From the NCBI GenBank assembly GCA_015491865.1, contig WFVD01000008.1, positions 1 through 64,000 of the forward strand: a stretch of DNA of 64,000 nt, in the 5' to 3' direction. A program made the translations under genes and the position numbers. How positions within the stretch are numbered: the first letter of the stretch is position 1; the number at the start of each line of letters is the position of its first letter. A model generated the notes under the pieces. It was given only the letters and a program-made list of their open reading frames with translations. It did no database searches and had not been told where the DNA came from. Shown in pieces: positions 12,702 through 23,314 of the stretch. The stretch comes from Gammaproteobacteria bacterium. Its GTDB lineage: Bacteria; Pseudomonadota; Gammaproteobacteria; SZUA-140.

Positions 12702-13355
12702 TTAATCAATCGTTGGCTTTAACTGCACTATATGCCGAACCGCATCATCCCCCGGCACTGTCACTGTCGATACTTCACACGCCTCACACCAATCTTCAAG
12801 CGCTGCTAACTCGGCCGCTGGATACTGCCCCTTCATCGCCAGCCACTCGCCCTGCGGAGAGAGTAGATGGCGGGTCAGTGTCACCATCAGCGAAATCTCT
12901 GCAAAAGCGCGCGAGGTGATCTGATCAAACAGTGCGCCAGGCTCATACGCCTCAACACGGCCATTGTGCACCTCGACATTGGTAATTGCCAATGTGGCTG
13001 TCGCCTGCGTCATAAAGCGGGTCTTTTTACTGCTGCTGTCGAGTAAAACAAACTGGATCTCAGGGAAAAGAATCGCCAGCGGTATCCCAGGCAACCCCGC
13101 CCCAGTCCCCACGTCGAGTAGACGAGCACCCTTAATGTACGGCACCACAGTGAGGCTGTCGAGCAGGTGACGCGTGACCATCTCGAGTGGGTCTCGCACC
13201 GCCGTCAAATTATAGGCCCTGTTCCATTTTTCAAGCAGGCCCAAATAATCGAGCATCTTATGCTGCTGCGCATCACCAATCGACAGCCCCAGCGCAACGA
13301 TGCCACTTCGCAGCTGCGCCGCCTGCTCCTTCCGCACAGCATGACTGATACTCAT
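12702..13355 (-). CDS. rsmG: 16S rRNA (guanine527-N7)-methyltransferase
   Basis: RsmG (formerly GidB) methylates G527 in the 530 loop of 16S rRNA using S-adenosylmethionine; its loss elsewhere gives low-level streptomycin resistance. The 217-residue protein has the SAM-binding [17 protein letters not shown] motif near residue 70 and the N-terminal helical segment with [14 protein letters not shown]. Its ATG overlaps the mnmG stop (ATGA), a coupling commonly found in this pair. Confidence 0.96.
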   Translation of the reverse strand: MSISHAVRKEQAAQLRSGIVALGLSIGDAQQHKMLDYLGLLEKWNRAYNLTAVRDPLEMVTRHLLDSLTVVPYIKGARLLDVGTGAGLPGIPLAILFPEIQFVLLDSSSKKTRFMTQATATLAITNVEVHNGRVEAYEPGALFDQITSRAFAEISLMVTLTRHLLSPQGEWLAMKGQYPAAELAALEDWCEACEVSTVTVPGDDAVRHIVQLKPTID

Positions 13356-15241
13356 CCGACCGACCGCTGCCCGGCGCGCTTTTTCAGATGCACCAGCAGC
13401 AGTGAAATCGCCGCCGGGGTCACACCTGGCAGACGCTCTGCCTGACCCACGGTGGCGGGGCGCTGCGCGGCCAGCTTCTGCTGCACCTCGATTGAAAGGC
13501 CGCTCACCTGCTCGTACTGCAGATCTGCTGGCAGGGGGGTCTCCTGGTGACGACGGTGGCGTTCGATCTCCTCCCGCTGGCGCTCAATATAACCCGCATA
13601 TTTCACCTGCACCTCAACCTGTTCAGCGACAAAAGGGTCAATTTCGACGGGGTTTGCGCATGAAAGCTGCATAATTGATTCATAGCTTGCCTGCGGGCGA
13701 CGCAACAGGTCGATCAGCTTCTGCTCTTTTGTCAGCCGCCCGCCGAGGATTCTGTCAGACTCCTCATCGCCCAGCTGCCCCGGGCGCACCCAGGTTTCGC
13801 TCAGGCGCTGCTGCTCTTTTTCAATCGCCTCGCGCTTCGCTTCAAACGCCGCCCAGCGCTCATCATCGATCAGACCAAGCGCCCGCCCTTTTTCGGTAAG
13901 GCGCAGGTCGGCGTTATCTTCTCGCAGCAGCAGACGATATTCGGCACGGCTCGTGAACATGCGATACGGCTCCAAGGTGCCGCATGTGATTAGATCATCG
14001 ACCAGCACCCCGAGGTAGGCCTCGTCGCGGCGCGGACACCAGGCCTCTTTTTCCTGAACTTGCAGCGCAGCGTTCACACCCGCCAACAACCCCTGCGCCG
14101 CCGCCTCTTCATAACCGGTGGTGCCGTTGATCTGCCCGGCAAAAAAGAGCCCTTCCATATGGCGGGTCTCCAGTGATGGCCGCAGTTCACGCGGGTCAAA
14201 GTAGTCATATTCGATCGCATATCCGGGGCGGATAATGTTGGCGTTTTCAAACCCTTTCATTGAACGAACCAGCTCAACCTGCACATCAAACGGCAGACTG
14301 GTGGAGATGCCGTTGGGGTAGACCTCGTTGGTGGTCAGCCCCTCCGGCTCGACAAAGATCTGGTGCGAACTTTTATCGACGAAGCGGACGATTTTATCCT
14401 CGATAGAGGGGCAGTAACGCGGCCCGACCCCTTCGATCACACCAGCATACATCGGCGAACGGTCGAGGGCTGCACGGATAATGTCGTGCGTCTTTTCATT
14501 GGTGTGGGTGATGTGGCATGAGATCTGACGCGGGTGGTCGGCCACGCTGCCCATATAAGAGAAGACCGGCAGCGGGGTGTCGCCCGGCTGTTCGGTCAAC
14601 AGTGAATAGTCGATAGTGCGGCCGTCGAGGCGGGGTGGGGTGCCCGTTTTGAGACGAGCGACGGCAAACGGCAGTTCCCGCAGGCGACGCGACAGCGCGT
14701 TTGATGGCGGATCACCCGCGCGGCCACCGGCAAAATTGGCCATGCCGACATGGATCAAACCACCGAGAAAGGTACCAACGGTCAGCACGACCGCGCGCGC
14801 GCGGAAACGCAGCCCCATCTGAGTGACAACACCCACCGCACGGCCATTTTCGACAATGAGATCATCAACCGACTGCTGAAACAGGGAAAGATTGGGCTGA
14901 TTTTCAAGAGCGGGGCGCACTGCCTGGCGGTAGAGAATGCGGTCTGTCTGCACACGAGTCGCCCGTACCGCAGGGCCTTTACGCGCATTCAGGGTGCGAA
15001 ACTGAATCCCAGCCCTGTCCGCCGCCTTCGCCATCAGGCCACCCAGCGCATCGACCTCTTTAACCAGGTGCCCCTTGCCGATGCCGCCAATCGCCGGGTT
15101 ACAGCTCATCTGCCCGAGGGTGTCGATATTGTGGGTCAGCAGCAGCGTCTTCACCCCCACCCGCGCGGCCGCCAGCGCGGCCTCGGTGCCTGCATGGCCA
15201 CCGCCCACCACAATTACATCGAAATCGTCTTGATAAAACAT
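13352..15241 (-). CDS. mnmG: tRNA uridine 5-carboxymethylaminomethyl modification enzyme MnmG
   Basis: MnmG (GidA) works with MnmE to install the cmnm5 group on wobble U34 of several tRNAs, using FAD and NADH. The FAD-binding [19 protein letters not shown] is at the N-terminus, followed by the GidA signature region ([21 protein letters not shown]) and the C-terminal helical domain that binds MnmE. The ATG at 15241 ([15 protein letters not shown], 629 residues) fits the family; AGGTGAG precedes it. MnmE is encoded in this window at 48.7-50.0 kb, on the same strand. Confidence 0.96.
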   Translation of the reverse strand: MFYQDDFDVIVVGGGHAGTEAALAAARVGVKTLLLTHNIDTLGQMSCNPAIGGIGKGHLVKEVDALGGLMAKAADRAGIQFRTLNARKGPAVRATRVQTDRILYRQAVRPALENQPNLSLFQQSVDDLIVENGRAVGVVTQMGLRFRARAVVLTVGTFLGGLIHVGMANFAGGRAGDPPSNALSRRLRELPFAVARLKTGTPPRLDGRTIDYSLLTEQPGDTPLPVFSYMGSVADHPRQISCHITHTNEKTHDIIRAALDRSPMYAGVIEGVGPRYCPSIEDKIVRFVDKSSHQIFVEPEGLTTNEVYPNGISTSLPFDVQVELVRSMKGFENANIIRPGYAIEYDYFDPRELRPSLETRHMEGLFFAGQINGTTGYEEAAAQGLLAGVNAALQVQEKEAWCPRRDEAYLGVLVDDLITCGTLEPYRMFTSRAEYRLLLREDNADLRLTEKGRALGLIDDERWAAFEAKREAIEKEQQRLSETWVRPGQLGDEESDRILGGRLTKEQKLIDLLRRPQASYESIMQLSCANPVEIDPFVAEQVEVQVKYAGYIERQREEIERHRRHQETPLPADLQYEQVSGLSIEVQQKLAAQRPATVGQAERLPGVTPAAISLLLVHLKKRAGQRSVG

Positions 15242-15345
15242 GTCGTGCTCACCTAAAACCACTACCCGACAGGTTTTCGGGAGGAACCGACCATTTTACG
15301 CGAGAAAGGGACCCTAACCAAGTGATACCCATCACCCCCATCGTT

Positions 15346-15375
15346 GCTCGGATTGCGCTTTGCTACATCCGGGCT
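15346..15375. repeat. REP-like palindrome
   Basis: The stretch gctcggat-13 bases-atccgggct forms an 8-9 base stem (one G-T pair) around a loop reading tgcgctttgctac. Short palindromes with this wording are typical of dispersed extragenic repeats in Proteobacteria. It sits in the 150-base gap between the mnmG start and the DUF2288 gene. Only one copy was noticed in the window, so the repeat call is tentative. Confidence 0.4.
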
Positions 15376-15391
15376 ACACAAGCAAGAGAGA

Positions 15392-15718
15392 TCAGTGCAG
15401 ATCGCTCGACTCTGTAGAATCATCAACCTCCTGAATCACCACCCACGGTGCAATCACGACCGCCCAGAAAAGTGGCTGGGCTTTGACCCACCCCTCGGCA
15501 TCAGCAGTGTCGGCGCGACGCACGGCACCGGCATTAAACCATCTCTCCATCGCTTCCCTGTCATCATTAGCCATGCAGAGCGCGACTTCGATCAGATCGA
15601 TCCCGGGGTTTACTGCCACCACGGCACCACGTGCAAAGTGACGCTCTAATTCATGCCACTCCAGCTTGCCAGTCTCGCTAATTAGCCTGGCACGTAGCGC
15701 TTCAATCTCTTCACTCAT
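15392..15718 (-). CDS. DUF2288 family protein
   Basis: A 108-residue cytoplasmic protein matching the small DUF2288 family by length and by motifs such as EWHELERHFARGAVVAV and GIDLIEVALCMANDD. No function is known for the family, and none can be read from the sequence. ATG at 15718 is chosen over a TTG at 15736 because the conserved part starts at the later codon. It is followed by a 150-base gap before mnmG and preceded by a strong terminator that closes the next gene. Confidence 0.8.
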   Translation of the reverse strand: MSEEIEALRARLISETGKLEWHELERHFARGAVVAVNPGIDLIEVALCMANDDREAMERWFNAGAVRRADTADAEGWVKAQPLFWAVVIAPWVVIQEVDDSTESSDLH

Positions 15719-15740
15719 CGGCTTTCCCACGCTCAAAAAC

Positions 15741-15773
15741 AGAAAAAGCCGGATAACCCTCTGGCTATCCGGC
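15741..15773 (-). terminator. rho-independent terminator of the DUF4399 gene
   Basis: Inverted repeat gccggata ... tatccggc with a 10-base loop, followed on the minus strand by TTTTTC. It begins 18 bases after the stop of the DUF4399 gene and closes that transcript before the DUF2288 gene. Confidence 0.85.
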
Positions 15774-15790
15774 CACTAAACGATTAAACG

Positions 15791-16210
15791 TTATTTTACT
15801 ACAATCGTCACCACTTCGGAGACAACCGGCGGCTGGTGCGGCACATGAGCTTTATCGCCAAAAATAAGCTGCAGGGTGTGTTTACCCGGTGCCAGCGCTA
15901 GCGTGGTTTCCGTCTGGCCGCCGCCAAAATGTTTTACCTCTTTGCCCATGCGGCTATCCATCGCGGGTAGTTTTTTGCCATTCACCAGTAGATGGTGGTG
16001 ACCGGTATTCTTTTTCTCAGTACCGGCCGGGGCGACGCCCATGCCGCTCAGGCCAAACACAACTTTCACCGGCGAGGAGACCACTTCACCATTCGCGGGT
16101 GAAACGATATAAACCGCGGCACCTGCGGCAGAAGGGGTTCTGTCATCTGCCATCGCATTCAATGAGGCCAATGCCGCAACACAAACCACCGCTATCTTAA
16201 TAAGTTTCAC
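15791..16210 (-). CDS. DUF4399 family periplasmic protein
   Basis: A 139-residue exported protein with a clear signal peptide (MKLIKIAVVCVAALASLNAMA, cleavage about residue 21). The mature part is one beta-sandwich-like domain with the family hallmarks SPANGEVVSSPVKVVFGLSGMGV and a histidine-rich turn NTGHHHLLVNG, ending with GKHTLQLIFGDKAHVPH. These match the DUF4399 family of unknown function. The His cluster could bind metal, but that is only an inference. Single-gene unit with its own terminator. Confidence 0.8.
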   Translation of the reverse strand: MKLIKIAVVCVAALASLNAMADDRTPSAAGAAVYIVSPANGEVVSSPVKVVFGLSGMGVAPAGTEKKNTGHHHLLVNGKKLPAMDSRMGKEVKHFGGGQTETTLALAPGKHTLQLIFGDKAHVPHQPPVVSEVVTIVVK

Positions 16211-16264
16211 CGCTCTCTCCCTGAAAAAAGTAAGGTTTAATCATCAACCCAGTTATAGAGCTGC

Positions 16265-16474
16265 TTACTCTACCACAACCTGCTGGCCATCAAATTCCAC
16301 AATTTGTCCGGGGCGAATCTTGCAACGCTTGCGCAGCTCTACCTCTCCATCGACGCTAACGTGACCATCCGCGATAATACGCTTCGCCATGCCACCGCTA
16401 TGGCAGAGCCCGGCGAGCTTCATCAGATCACACAGCGCCACATGTTCGCGTTCTTCCAGATCAAATTTTTCCAT
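16265..16474 (-). CDS. S4-domain RNA-binding protein, YbcJ-like
   Basis: A 69-residue protein consisting of one S4 RNA-binding domain. It aligns by eye along its length with E. coli YbcJ: HVALCDLMKLAGLCHSGGMA, then IADGHVSVDGEVELRKRCKI and the end GQIVEFDGQQVVV. The ATG at 16474 (MEKFDLEEREH) is preferred; an upstream ATG at 16513 would add 13 unconserved residues. The biological role of YbcJ is unsettled; an RNA-binding function is inferred from the fold. Confidence 0.85.
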   Translation of the reverse strand: MEKFDLEEREHVALCDLMKLAGLCHSGGMAKRIIADGHVSVDGEVELRKRCKIRPGQIVEFDGQQVVVE

Positions 16475-16571
16475 GCCACTATTGTTGCCTGTATGATTTC
16501 TTAAAGTGTGCATTGTATAAACTTACTCAAAGATAGGCTATCTTCAAAGTCACAACATGGAGGAAAATCTG

Positions 16572-17081
16572 ATGAATCATAAATTACTCGGGCCACTACT
16601 ATTAATATCGCTCTTTGCTTTAGCCAACCCGGCGCTCGCCAGTGGCGGCCATACGGCGGGCCATCACGAAATGGGGGAGACTAAAGGGCACCACGACAAG
16701 ATGGGTAAAGAGTGCCGAGATAAAGCCAAACATAAAGGCGGTCACAAAAAGAAAAAGGGGCACCACTTCTCACCCCACTGGGCCAAAACACTTAGTGATG
16801 AACAGCGTATCGCCGTCGATAAGATGCACCTCAAGCTCAGCAGCCAGCATTCGGTGCTGAAAGCGAAAGCCGCACTGCTGCAGAAAGAGCTCAACGCAAT
16901 GACAGCAAAAGATGGTGCTGATCAGGCCGCCATTCACACTAAGATCGATGAGCTGATGGCGATCAAGGCTGAGATCATGAAGCTTCGCTACGACCACCTG
17001 ACCGAGATGCGCAACGCGCTCACTGAACAGCAGCGCATCTCATATGACATGTCGATCCTTAAACGCGAAGGGGCTAAATAA
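16572..17081 (+). CDS. His-rich periplasmic CpxP/ZraP-like protein
   Basis: A 169-residue exported protein. Residues 1-24 form a signal peptide (LLLISLFALANPALA). A low-complexity stretch follows, rich in His, Lys and Gly (GHHEMGE, GHHDKMGKE, GGHKKKKGHHF), then an all-helical part with the LTXXQ-like repeats LSDEQRIAVDKM and LTEQQRISYDM. This architecture fits the Spy/CpxP/ZraP group of periplasmic metal-binding chaperones and sensors. The ATG at 16572 is supported by GGAGG at the right distance. Zn or Cu binding by the His-rich segment is an inference. It stands alone, divergent from the S4 gene. Confidence 0.75.
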   Translation: MNHKLLGPLLLISLFALANPALASGGHTAGHHEMGETKGHHDKMGKECRDKAKHKGGHKKKKGHHFSPHWAKTLSDEQRIAVDKMHLKLSSQHSVLKAKAALLQKELNAMTAKDGADQAAIHTKIDELMAIKAEIMKLRYDHLTEMRNALTEQQRISYDMSILKREGAK

Positions 17082-17228
17082 ACCCGCTCTATTTGACCCT
17101 CAACCGCGAGCCGTCTCATCACGAGACGGCCCGCGCTTCCGACAGTACGCAAAACATCTGCTAAACTGGGCACTTCTTCTTAAACGAGCGATTAACGCAG
17201 CCATCACCGCTAACAGATCCACACCACT

Positions 17229-18290
17229 ATGAGTAAATTCTGGAGCCCCATCGTTCACCAGCTCACCCCGTATGTGCCGGGTGAACAACCAAAGATCAAT
17301 AACCTGATCAAGCTAAACACGAACGAAAACCCATACGGGCCGTCGCCAAAGGCGCTCACCGCGATGGAGATTGAGACTGGCAACTCGCTGCGCCTCTATC
17401 CCGATCCGACATCAACTCGACTGGTTCGGGCGGTTGCTCAATATTATCAACTCAAACCGAAACAGGTTTTTGTTGGCAACGGTTCTGATGAGGTGCTCGC
17501 ACACACCTTTCAGGCGCTCTTTCAGCACGATAAGCCGCTGCTCTTTCCAGACATCACCTATAGCTTTTATCCCGTCTATTGCAAGCTCTACGGTATTCAG
17601 GCAGAAACCGTGCCGTTGAACAGCAGTTTTGAGATCGAGCTGGGTGGCTACCTTCGCGCCAACGGTGGCATCATCTTTCCCAACCCCAATGCGCCAACCG
17701 GCCACGGTACTAGGCTTGATGCGATTGAGGCACTGCTCAGAAAAAATCCCGACACTGTTGTCGTCGTTGATGAGGCCTATATCGATTTTGGCGGCGAATC
17801 GGCCGTCGCATTGATCAATCAATATCCTAACCTGCTCGTGATACAGACATTCTCAAAATCACGCTCACTGGCTGGATTACGGGTTGGCTTTGCGATGGGG
17901 GATGAGGCGCTCATTGAAGGGCTGGTACGGGTAAAAGATAGTTTCAACTCATACCCGCTCGATAGCATCGCCATCAGCGGAGCCTGTGCATCCATTCAGG
18001 ATAAGAGCCATTTTGAGTACACCCGCCAGCGCATCATCGCCTCACGTGAACAACTCGCTACGCAACTCAAAGCGCTCGGTTTTAACATCATTCCATCACA
18101 GGCGAATTTTCTGTTTGTTACCCACCCACAACATGATGCGGCCAAGCTGGCGGGGCATCTACGCATTCGCAATATCATTGTGCGCTACTTTAATAAACCG
18201 CGTATCGATCAACACCTGCGTATCACTATCGGCACCGATGATGAATGTAAGACGCTGGTCAGCGCACTCACAGAGATCATTAAAAATTAG
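17229..18290 (+). CDS. hisC: histidinol-phosphate aminotransferase
   Basis: HisC is the PLP-dependent aminotransferase that makes histidinol phosphate from imidazole-acetol phosphate. The 353-residue protein shows the substrate-cradle N-terminus [15 protein letters not shown], the PLP-phosphate region [22 protein letters not shown], and the Schiff-base lysine in [15 protein letters not shown]. It stands outside any his operon, so a second copy elsewhere or relaxed specificity for aromatic amino acids is possible. It ends tail-to-tail with the GST-like gene, overlapping it by four bases. Confidence 0.93.
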   Translation: MSKFWSPIVHQLTPYVPGEQPKINNLIKLNTNENPYGPSPKALTAMEIETGNSLRLYPDPTSTRLVRAVAQYYQLKPKQVFVGNGSDEVLAHTFQALFQHDKPLLFPDITYSFYPVYCKLYGIQAETVPLNSSFEIELGGYLRANGGIIFPNPNAPTGHGTRLDAIEALLRKNPDTVVVVDEAYIDFGGESAVALINQYPNLLVIQTFSKSRSLAGLRVGFAMGDEALIEGLVRVKDSFNSYPLDSIAISGACASIQDKSHFEYTRQRIIASREQLATQLKALGFNIIPSQANFLFVTHPQHDAAKLAGHLRIRNIIVRYFNKPRIDQHLRITIGTDDECKTLVSALTEIIKN

Positions 18291-19012
18291 CCGCCCCTCT
18301 CGCCAGATACTGGTGCGTAATATCTGTTTCGAATGGCTTCGCAATAGCGCACCAGATTCTCATAACCACGCGCCCGTTCGCTAAATTCATTCTGGATCTC
18401 GCTAAGAATAAATTCAGACAGAAAACCGTAAGCGGTAGCATCGAGCGTTGAAGGCCGCTCTCCAAAAAAATAGCGCTTATCGCCTAGCAGATCCGCAAGC
18501 GCCTGAAACATCTCTGTCGTCATTAACAGAATCTCTTCATCACGATGCCGGCCAAACCCCTGGAGATATAGTGAGCGTTTTACTTTATGGCGGGCGATCG
18601 AGCTAATGATCGTTCGCATTGGTGCCGGCAGTGGATTAAAAAATGTCGCCTTCACCAGCGGCCAGGTATCGGCCCGAATCCAGCGTGAATAGACCAGGCA
18701 CCAGTAGAGCTGCTCATCGAGTGACTTACCGACCAGCGTTGCGATGGCGCGCTGCTCACGACTTAACCCTTTATCTAACGGTGAGTCATATTGCGCCCGG
18801 AGGTAGTTGATAATCAGATGCGAATCGGCAACCCGCTTGCCACCATCATCGATAAAGGGCAGCTTTCCCTTTGGCGCCTTTCGCAGGTTAGCGACACCAC
18901 TCACCGGCTCAAAGGGTATGGCGGACATCCGCATCCACACGTCGACCTTCATTACGAATGGGCTTGGATCTGGTAATCCAAACGCGCTGCCAAAATTATA
19001 GAGTTTAATCAT
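18287..19012 (-). CDS. glutathione S-transferase family protein (metaxin/FAXC-like)
   Basis: A 241-residue cytoplasmic protein with a thioredoxin-like N-domain ([28 protein letters not shown], then [23 protein letters not shown]) and a helical C-domain ending with the GST motif [13 protein letters not shown]. The wording resembles the Tom37/metaxin/FAXC-like branch rather than classical GSTs. Substrate unknown. Its start overlaps the stop of the gamma carbonic anhydrase gene by four bases, and glutathione reductase lies next upstream, which supports a role in glutathione metabolism. Confidence 0.8.
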   Translation of the reverse strand: MIKLYNFGSAFGLPDPSPFVMKVDVWMRMSAIPFEPVSGVANLRKAPKGKLPFIDDGGKRVADSHLIINYLRAQYDSPLDKGLSREQRAIATLVGKSLDEQLYWCLVYSRWIRADTWPLVKATFFNPLPAPMRTIISSIARHKVKRSLYLQGFGRHRDEEILLMTTEMFQALADLLGDKRYFFGERPSTLDATAYGFLSEFILSEIQNEFSERARGYENLVRYCEAIRNRYYAPVSGERGG

Positions 19013-19575
19013 GGCGAGCTATCGGGAGCAGTTCTGTCTGATGAAACCGCTTTCATGTGATTATTTTTCAGTGCCACATAATGGCCCGATGAATACACTA
19101 GCCACGCAAGCTCTTTCTCTGTCAGTAGACGCGCCTGTCGCGCCGGACTTCCCACATAGAGGTAGCCGCTCTTCAATCTTTTCCCCGGTGCAACCAGTGC
19201 GCCTGCGCCCACCATCACCTGCGCTTCAATGGTCGCGCCATCAAGCACCGTTGCCCCCATACCCACCAGTGAAAAGTTACCGATGGTACAGGCGTGTAAA
19301 ATTGCGCCGTGACCTACCGTAACATCTTCACCAATTAGCAGGGGGCCACCGCCCGGGTTAAATTCATTGTCCGCCGTTACATGCAGCACTGAACCATCCT
19401 GAATATTGGTACGAGCGCCAATAGTGATGGAGTCGACATCGCCACGCGCCACAACCATGGGCCATAACGATGCGTCTTCACCAATGGTGACATCACCGAT
19501 CACCAGCGCCATCTCATCGATGAATACACCACTGGCAATCGTCGGGGTAGTCTCCAGGTATTTTCTGATGGCCAT
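19009..19575 (-). CDS. gamma carbonic anhydrase family protein (YrdA-like)
   Basis: A 188-residue left-handed beta-helix protein of hexapeptide repeats (for example IGEDASLWPMVVARGDV and IGARTNIQDGSVLHV). Three histidines placed as metal ligands are visible in VLHVTAD and VGHGAILHACTIG. The family includes YrdA/CaiE-type proteins and archaeal Cam. Whether this one hydrates CO2 is uncertain because many bacterial members lack activity. It sits 33 bases downstream of gor and overlaps the GST-like gene, forming a three-gene unit. Confidence 0.88.
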   Translation of the reverse strand: MAIRKYLETTPTIASGVFIDEMALVIGDVTIGEDASLWPMVVARGDVDSITIGARTNIQDGSVLHVTADNEFNPGGGPLLIGEDVTVGHGAILHACTIGNFSLVGMGATVLDGATIEAQVMVGAGALVAPGKRLKSGYLYVGSPARQARLLTEKELAWLVYSSGHYVALKNNHMKAVSSDRTAPDSSP

Positions 19576-19608
19576 CTTGGGTCACTCCTTCTTAAAAATG
19601 CTCTGCGA

Positions 19609-20958
19609 TCAACGCATCGTCACCAACTCTTCTGCACTGGTCGGATGGATCGCTATCGTATTGCTGAAATCAGCCCTGGTCGCCCCCATCTTTATCGCCA
19701 CCGCAAAACCCTGCAGCATCTCGTCTGCACCGTCACCGATGATGTGACAACCCACCACCTTTTCATCCGCACCAACCGTCACCAGCTTCATTGCGCTATG
19801 CTGTTTTTCTGTCGTCAGCGCATAATACATTGGGACAAAGCGCGACTGATAAACCTTAACGTCATCACCAAACTGTTCGCGCGCCTCATCTTCTGTCATG
19901 CCAACTGTGCCTATCGGGGGGTGGGTAAAGACCACCGAGGGGATGTAATGCTCATCTAGTTTTGCATCGGGCTGAGCACCAGAAAGCCGGTCCGCGAGGC
20001 GCCGCCCGGCCGCAATCGCGACGGGGGTTAATGCCGCCTGACCGGTGACATCACCAATGGCGTAGATCCCATCCACAGCGCTGTTCTGAAAAGGATCAAC
20101 TGCAATAAAACCCGCCTCATTCAGCGACAGCCCTGCCGCCGAAAGATTAAGCTCATCGACCGCACTTTCGCGCCCAATCGCCCAGATCAGGGTGTCATAA
20201 CCCTCCATCGTATGGCCCTCGTGGGTATGCAATGTCAGCACGCCATCTTCGCCACGCACAACGGATGAGAGGTTGATGCCCGTGGCGATATGAATGCCGT
20301 CATCCTGCATCTGCTCCATTAGCACCTCACGTAACATCACATCGAAACGTGCCAGCAGATGCTGGCGTCGCAACAGCAGGCTGACATCGCTACCGAGTGC
20401 GCTCAACACAGCGGCCAGCTCCACGGCGATATAACCTGATCCAGCAATCGCCACACGACGCGGCCGTGAGGTCAGCTCAAAAAAACCGTCGGAGGTGATG
20501 CCGTGCTCCGCACCTGAAATAGCGGGAAGGGCAGGGCGACCACCGCAGGCGATCACGATGTGATCTGCGCTGATGGTTTCGCCGTTGACGATCACGCTAT
20601 TTTTTGATGTGAAGGCAGCGCGGCCTGCAACCATCGTCACCGCTGAGTTCGCCAAATTACGTGCATAGATTTCATTCAGGCGTGCCACGTAGGCATCGCG
20701 CCCGGCCTTAAGCTGTTGCCAGTCAACGGTTGTCAGCGCCGCATCGAAACCGTAGTCGGGGGCATCATGGAGCGCGTGGCTTATTTGTGCGGCATACCAC
20801 ATCACCTTCTTTGGAACGCAGCCAACGTTAACGCAGGTGCCACCCAGCCGAGCCGCTTCAATGACCGCGCACTTCATGCCATACTCAGCCGCTCGGCGGA
20901 CAACAGCCATACCACCGCTGCCACCACCAATGGCGATCAAATCAAAATGGCGCGACAT
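19609..20958 (-). CDS. gor: glutathione-disulfide reductase
   Basis: GorA reduces GSSG with NADPH and FAD. The 449-residue protein has the FAD motif [19 protein letters not shown], the redox-active disulfide in [20 protein letters not shown], the NADPH-binding [19 protein letters not shown], and the C-terminal dimer-interface His in [15 protein letters not shown]. This matches gammaproteobacterial Gor rather than lipoamide dehydrogenase or mercuric reductase. First gene of a unit with the carbonic-anhydrase-like and GST-like genes, divergent from prlC. Confidence 0.93.
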   Translation of the reverse strand: MSRHFDLIAIGGGSGGMAVVRRAAEYGMKCAVIEAARLGGTCVNVGCVPKKVMWYAAQISHALHDAPDYGFDAALTTVDWQQLKAGRDAYVARLNEIYARNLANSAVTMVAGRAAFTSKNSVIVNGETISADHIVIACGGRPALPAISGAEHGITSDGFFELTSRPRRVAIAGSGYIAVELAAVLSALGSDVSLLLRRQHLLARFDVMLREVLMEQMQDDGIHIATGINLSSVVRGEDGVLTLHTHEGHTMEGYDTLIWAIGRESAVDELNLSAAGLSLNEAGFIAVDPFQNSAVDGIYAIGDVTGQAALTPVAIAAGRRLADRLSGAQPDAKLDEHYIPSVVFTHPPIGTVGMTEDEAREQFGDDVKVYQSRFVPMYYALTTEKQHSAMKLVTVGADEKVVGCHIIGDGADEMLQGFAVAIKMGATRADFSNTIAIHPTSAEELVTMR

Positions 20959-21074
20959 CTCATCTCCCTGTTTCGTTCGCTGCTGTTCACGTGACCACCT
21001 ATACGCCTGCTTTTTTAATCATGGTACATTAGACGGTGCGTAAATCACCAATTATAGAAGGTAGCTGCAAAACG

Positions 21075-23120
21075 ATGAAAAACCCATTACTCGACCTCAG
21101 CGGCCTGCCGCGTTTTAGCCTGATAAAAGCGGCGCATGTTGAACCGGCGATTGATCAGGTGCTGGCCGACAGCCGTGCACAGGTGGCGCAGCTACTCCGT
21201 AACAGTCGTGACTATAACTGGGATAACCTGGTCCAGCCGCTGGAAGAGATCGATGAACGTCTTTCGCGTGTCTGGTCGCCGGTCAGCCATATGAATTCGG
21301 TTATCAATAGCGATGAACTGCGTACCGCTTACAACGCCTGCCTTGGTAAACTAAGCAACTATGCCACCGAGATGGGGCAGAACGCTGAACTCTTTAAGGC
21401 CTATCAGTCAATTGCCGAAGGTGATGAATATCGCAAGCTTGACCGTGCGCAGAAAAAGATCATCGATAATTCGATCCGCGATTTTCGCCTCTCAGGCATC
21501 GATCTCAACGATGAGCAGAAGGCGCGTTACAAAGCGCTGATGGAGGAGCTCTCTGCGCTCACCAGCAAATTCGAAGAGCACATTCTCGATGCCACCCGTG
21601 AGTGGAGCAGACTCATCGAGGATGAAGCGGCGCTGGCCGGGCTGCCCGACTCAACCAGAGCGATGGCGCAGCAGAGCGCAGCGCAGCGCGACCTGAAGGG
21701 ATGGCTCTTCACCCTTGAGTTTCCTTCATACCTCGGTGTGATGACCTACGCCGACGACCGCGAATTCAGAAAAGAGATCTACACCGCTTTTGTCACCCGC
21801 GCCTCCGATGAAGGGCCACACGCGGGCAGGTGGGACAACTCACCACTCATGGAGAAGATCTTGGCGCTACGCCATGAAGCGGCGCAACTACTCGGCTTTG
21901 ATAACTACGCCGAGCGCTCCATCGCCACCAAGATGGCGGTTTCCACTTCGCAGGTGATCGATTTTCTCACTGACCTGGCTGAACGCGCGCTCCCTATCGC
22001 CAAAAATGATCTTGATGAACTGCGCGCCTTTGCCAATGAGCAACACGGTGTTGCGGAACTGGAGGCGTGGGATATCGTCTATTACGGCGAAAAATTGCGC
22101 CAACACAAATATTCGATCTCACAGGAGGCGATCAAACCCTACTTTCCGGAACATCGAGTGATTGCCGGCATGTTCGGCGTGGTCGAAAGGCTCTACGGCC
22201 TCAAGATCACCGAGTCACGCCGGGTCGAGACCTGGCACAAGGATGTACGCTTTTTTGAGATCTTCGATAAAGATGGCGCTCTGCGCGGACAGTTCTATCT
22301 CGATCTCTATGCGCGCCAGTTCAAACGGGGCGGCGCCTGGATGGATGAGTGCATCGTGCGTAAGCGCACCGGTAGCGGCGCGATCCAGACCCCGGTCGCC
22401 TACCTCACCTGCAACTTCTCCCCACCAATTGGCGATGATCCGGCACTCTTTACCCACGACGAAGTGCTCACACTGTTTCATGAGTTTGGCCACGGTCTGC
22501 ACCATATGCTAACCAAAGTTGACTACCCCAGCGTTTCTGGCATCAACGGCGTGGCGTGGGATGCGGTCGAGCTACCGAGCCAGTTTATGGAGAACTGGTG
22601 CTGGGAACGCGATGCGCTAGCGCTGATCTCCGGCCACTATCAGAGTGGTGAGCCCCTGCCAAACGAGATGTTCGACAAGATGCTGGCCGCCAAAAACTTC
22701 CAGTCCGGAATGCAGATGGTGCGGCAACTTGAGTTCTCACTCTTCGATTTCCGCATCCACCTTGAATTTGACCCGAAAAAGGGTGGCGCGATCCATGAAA
22801 TTCTTGATGATATTCGTCAGCAGGTCGCCGTCATCAAACCCCCTTCGTTTAATCGCTTCCCGCACAGCTTTTCTCATATCTTTTCGGGCGGTTACGCGGC
22901 CGGGTACTACAGTTACAAATGGGCCGAAGTGCTCTCCAGCGACGCTTTTTCCCTGTTTGAGGAGAAGGGGATCTTCGACCGCGAGACCGGCCTCAACTTT
23001 CTGTCGATAATCCTGGAGCAGGGCGGCTCACGCGACCCGATGGAACTCTTCATCGAATTCCGCGGCCGTGAACCACAGATCGACGCTCTGCTGCGCCATA
23101 GCGGAATCATCGCCGCGTAA
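21075..23120 (+). CDS. prlC: oligopeptidase A (M3 family zinc metallopeptidase)
   Basis: PrlC/OpdA is a cytoplasmic thimet-type oligopeptidase that degrades short peptides, including cleaved signal peptides. The zinc motif HEFGH lies near residue 470 (TLFHEFGHGLHHML), with the downstream Glu in AVELPSQFMENWCWE. The start at 21075 (MKNPLLDLSGLPRFSLI) is chosen over an upstream ATG at 21036, since it fits the family N-terminus and follows GAAGG. 681 residues, normal for OpdA. No rsmJ neighbour as in E. coli. Confidence 0.93.
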   Translation: MKNPLLDLSGLPRFSLIKAAHVEPAIDQVLADSRAQVAQLLRNSRDYNWDNLVQPLEEIDERLSRVWSPVSHMNSVINSDELRTAYNACLGKLSNYATEMGQNAELFKAYQSIAEGDEYRKLDRAQKKIIDNSIRDFRLSGIDLNDEQKARYKALMEELSALTSKFEEHILDATREWSRLIEDEAALAGLPDSTRAMAQQSAAQRDLKGWLFTLEFPSYLGVMTYADDREFRKEIYTAFVTRASDEGPHAGRWDNSPLMEKILALRHEAAQLLGFDNYAERSIATKMAVSTSQVIDFLTDLAERALPIAKNDLDELRAFANEQHGVAELEAWDIVYYGEKLRQHKYSISQEAIKPYFPEHRVIAGMFGVVERLYGLKITESRRVETWHKDVRFFEIFDKDGALRGQFYLDLYARQFKRGGAWMDECIVRKRTGSGAIQTPVAYLTCNFSPPIGDDPALFTHDEVLTLFHEFGHGLHHMLTKVDYPSVSGINGVAWDAVELPSQFMENWCWERDALALISGHYQSGEPLPNEMFDKMLAAKNFQSGMQMVRQLEFSLFDFRIHLEFDPKKGGAIHEILDDIRQQVAVIKPPSFNRFPHSFSHIFSGGYAAGYYSYKWAEVLSSDAFSLFEEKGIFDRETGLNFLSIILEQGGSRDPMELFIEFRGREPQIDALLRHSGIIAA

Positions 23121-23314
23121 TACGCACCCCACGCCCCTCACCCAGAGAGGCGTGACAATACCCTTAAATTATATCCGCCATTAGTGGCATGTTAAGTGCA
23201 ACATTCACCTGCATGCTTATGCGCGAGGGATTTTTGACGCTCGTACGCATGTGTAAAGCCGCTAGTAATCTTAAATTACGATTTGGCAAGGATATGACAG
23301 AGAAGGACAAAAAC

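Noticed and set aside
17110-17130. Hairpin gccgtctc/gagacggc between the CpxP-like gene and hisC
   Set aside because: A stem exists, but no U-run follows on either strand, so it is not called a terminator.
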